64,000 nt of DNA from Branchiostoma floridae (lineage: Eukaryota; Chordata; Leptocardii; Amphioxiformes; Branchiostomatidae), in assembly GCF_000003815.2 (NCBI RefSeq), contig NC_049984.1:10464460-10528459 (forward strand), in the 5' to 3' direction. The translations under genes were made by a program, and so were the position numbers. Position 1 is the first letter of the stretch; the number at the start of each line of letters is the position of its first letter. The notes beneath the pieces are model-generated. The model ran no database searches, had not been told where the DNA came from, and worked only from the letters and a program-made list of their open reading frames with translations. Positions 61,904-64,000 of the stretch are shown piece after piece.

Positions 61904-64000
61904 CTGTATAGAATTTAAAAACCCCTTGGATTCATTTTTTTTTAATCGTTGAAAATACCATGAAAATCTTAATTGTTTGCAGGTTATTTTTCTAGATATG
62001 CATATGATATATGGCAGTAATGCTCACCCTACATAGCTGTTCTCCTTGTGGTTTACTGATACATGTACTTATGACTCATAAGGAAATCAGTATGCTCTAG
62101 GGAATACCTGTCACTTCCTTAGCCCACCTCATTCAATCTGGCCTTTGTGTCATCAAGGATTTTTTTAACCTCCTTGGTGTCATGGACTATACCAACACAG
62201 ACAACAAGGGGATGTCCTAGAAACAGCAATAACACCCCTGGGCAATCTTGCAACAATGGAAAATCTACCAAATTCCTAAATCAAATGGCACTTTTGGAGC
62301 AGATGTGTTGATTTGTATGATTTTTACTATTTTGTCCGGGGTACTAATAATGCTACTGTTGTACATCCCAATAATAGAATCAGCCATTGATGGCTACCTG
62401 TATTCCAATTACATGAACTGTATCTCTCCAAGGGAGTTAAAAATGAGGGAATCTAACATTTCAATGTTGCATGAATAAAGGAAAAAATCTTGGTCCCCCA
62501 TCAGCTGTTTAATGGAAAAGCCCTGCTTGCCTTTGTTACTGTCTTATTTGCATATTCTGAGGCCTGGTTCAGGAACAGGTGAGAACTGCTTGCTGATGAA
62601 CCCTGGGATGGCCCTGAAGGATTTCACCTTACTAAAAAACCGGAGGCACTCAAAAGGAGCAGATCATGGTATCATAGATATGCTGACATTGGCTGACCAC
62701 AGGATATATACACATAAAGGGACACAGGATGTGGGATTATATAGGTGAAGAGAGAGACAAAACAAAGGATAAACTTACATGGATGAGACTATCTAGTCAA
62801 AATATCGAGGGAATCTCAACCTCCATCATTAGATATGCTTTACGTAAACATTTACATCTAGAAATAGCCTCCCATGACAAAATATTTTGCATGCTGGTTT
62901 TCTATGAGTATGCCATGTTAGAACTTACAGCCAAAAAGGAGTGCATTGTTACCTTTGCTGATCAATGTCATGTAAGGACAGACAATAATAGTACCTTAGC
63001 AAATCTCACCGAACTATTATCATCATTATGGTGACGTGACATTCTAACAAAAGCTTTATACATGAGACTGGAGACCCATTAAATGTGCTACTACTCCAAG
63101 CACAAAGTCAAAGTAACTTCGTGACATGGCTGGTTCCATATTGGAAGCTACATGTAGACCCAGATACTTCCGGCATTTTACAATATATACAAAGGAACGA
63201 GAAGCAAGAAGTGGAAACTACTTCAGGTATGTTTACAATTGCTATTTATTTCAATTGTGGCAGTATAGGCTACTTTCATTCTCTAGGAGGAATATTTCAA
63301 TCAGCTTTGTCTCTCAAAGGACATTGTTTTAAAACAAATTTAACATACTTTCATGATCACCTGGATGCATAGAGATTCTGAATTAAGTAATCCTGTAAGT
63401 CCAGAAGGTTTTTCTTTGCTATTTGATGAAATTCCTTCCTTGCGATGTCAGAGGGTGCAGTATACAGTACAGACAGCACAGGCAGGCATCTTGTCTTCTG
63501 TCTTCACTAGTAGGGCTTCTTCGTGTGAAGTCTGAGTCTGGTCCGCACAGATGAAGAAGCCTGTTACAAGATGTTTGAGACAAGACACTATGTTAGCCAT
63601 TGTTCAATACACATAGAGTAGAGTAGAGTAGAGTAGAGTTCTTCTGGCACAGGTATACATTTTCACTAGAATGCAATAAATAAACATAGTCTTCAAGGTA
63701 TACATTTTTTCTTTGTAGTTGTTTGAATGTTTTTGATAAAGCAAAAGTTGATCCTCTGTCCTTTCCAAGAAAAATGCTTAGGTAATTCTAACAACATTTT
63801 ATTGCATCTAGTTACAGAATAAGACAGACACTTATTAGAGACTGTAGTAATACAGTACAGATTTACACAAAAGAGATATCAGTTTCAACATTCTCTCGTA
63901 CTACTCTGTGCATTGGCAAAACATGAGGAAGAATCCCATAGAAGTGACAATCTATGTGATATTGGTCATACTACACACAATGTCAGCATCAACCCCTCTG
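61904..64000. other. Right end, no further exon recognised
   Basis: AT-rich sequence with chance-length frames only. A short minus-strand frame at about 62126-62190 (HDTKEVKKILDDTKARLNEV) has coding-like composition but ends in a stop before any donor. It may be a repeat fragment. A (GTAGA)n microsatellite lies at 63615-63639. Confidence 0.35.

Overview
The window looks like genomic DNA of an intron-rich invertebrate deuterostome, most likely a lancelet (amphioxus, Branchiostoma). This is inferred from compact GT-AG introns, deuterostome-type orthologues, an LRR receptor-like gene and many small inverted-repeat transposons. It is not bacterial: there are no operons, CRISPR arrays or rRNA genes. 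A run of 488 Ns (60390-60877) marks an assembly gap.

Gene layout. (1) 1-8 kb is mostly non-genic. It holds a hAT-like inverted-repeat element, a 3.4-5.2 kb stretch of short coding-like frames that may be a decayed gene, and one minus-strand exon resembling the ubiquitin-like/ankyrin junction of ANKUB1 (6230-6657). (2) 11420-24292, minus: a complete 28-coding-exon MARCH6 (TEB4/Doa10) ER ubiquitin ligase. I traced it exon by exon to 2718 coding bases (905 residues), from RING-CH domain to conserved C-terminus. (3) 24293-24634: a head-to-head promoter interval with a perfect CRE palindrome. (4) 25979-30648, plus: a 12-exon, seven-WD-repeat protein with a C-terminal four-cysteine zinc-ribbon-like tail, closest to WDR88. 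(5) 31788-34864, plus: an LRR transmembrane receptor-like gene. Its cytoplasmic tail carries six tandem ~39-residue repeats, each with a Tyr-Glu-Asn motif. As read here it is broken by two same-direction frame changes. (6) 43725-58345, minus: PSKH1, a myristoylated serine/threonine kinase in two coding exons separated by a 13.4 kb intron. (7) 61713-61903, minus: the last coding exon of an unidentified gene that continues to the right.

Repeats make up much of the rest: four short TIR elements, three tRNA-derived SINE-like fragments, two foldback elements (one beside the 5' splice site of the MARCH6 RING exon), two minisatellites, a recent 146-bp tandem duplication, and a 3.3 kb degenerate repeat block at 35.6-38.9 kb interrupted by a 5'-truncated LINE with a clear 10-bp target-site duplication.

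The genes do not form an obvious pathway. MARCH6 (ER-associated degradation), the WD protein, the LRR receptor and PSKH1 (secretory-pathway and nuclear-speckle associated kinase) are separate units. The most distinctive candidate is the LRR receptor-like gene with its repeated tyrosine-motif tail.
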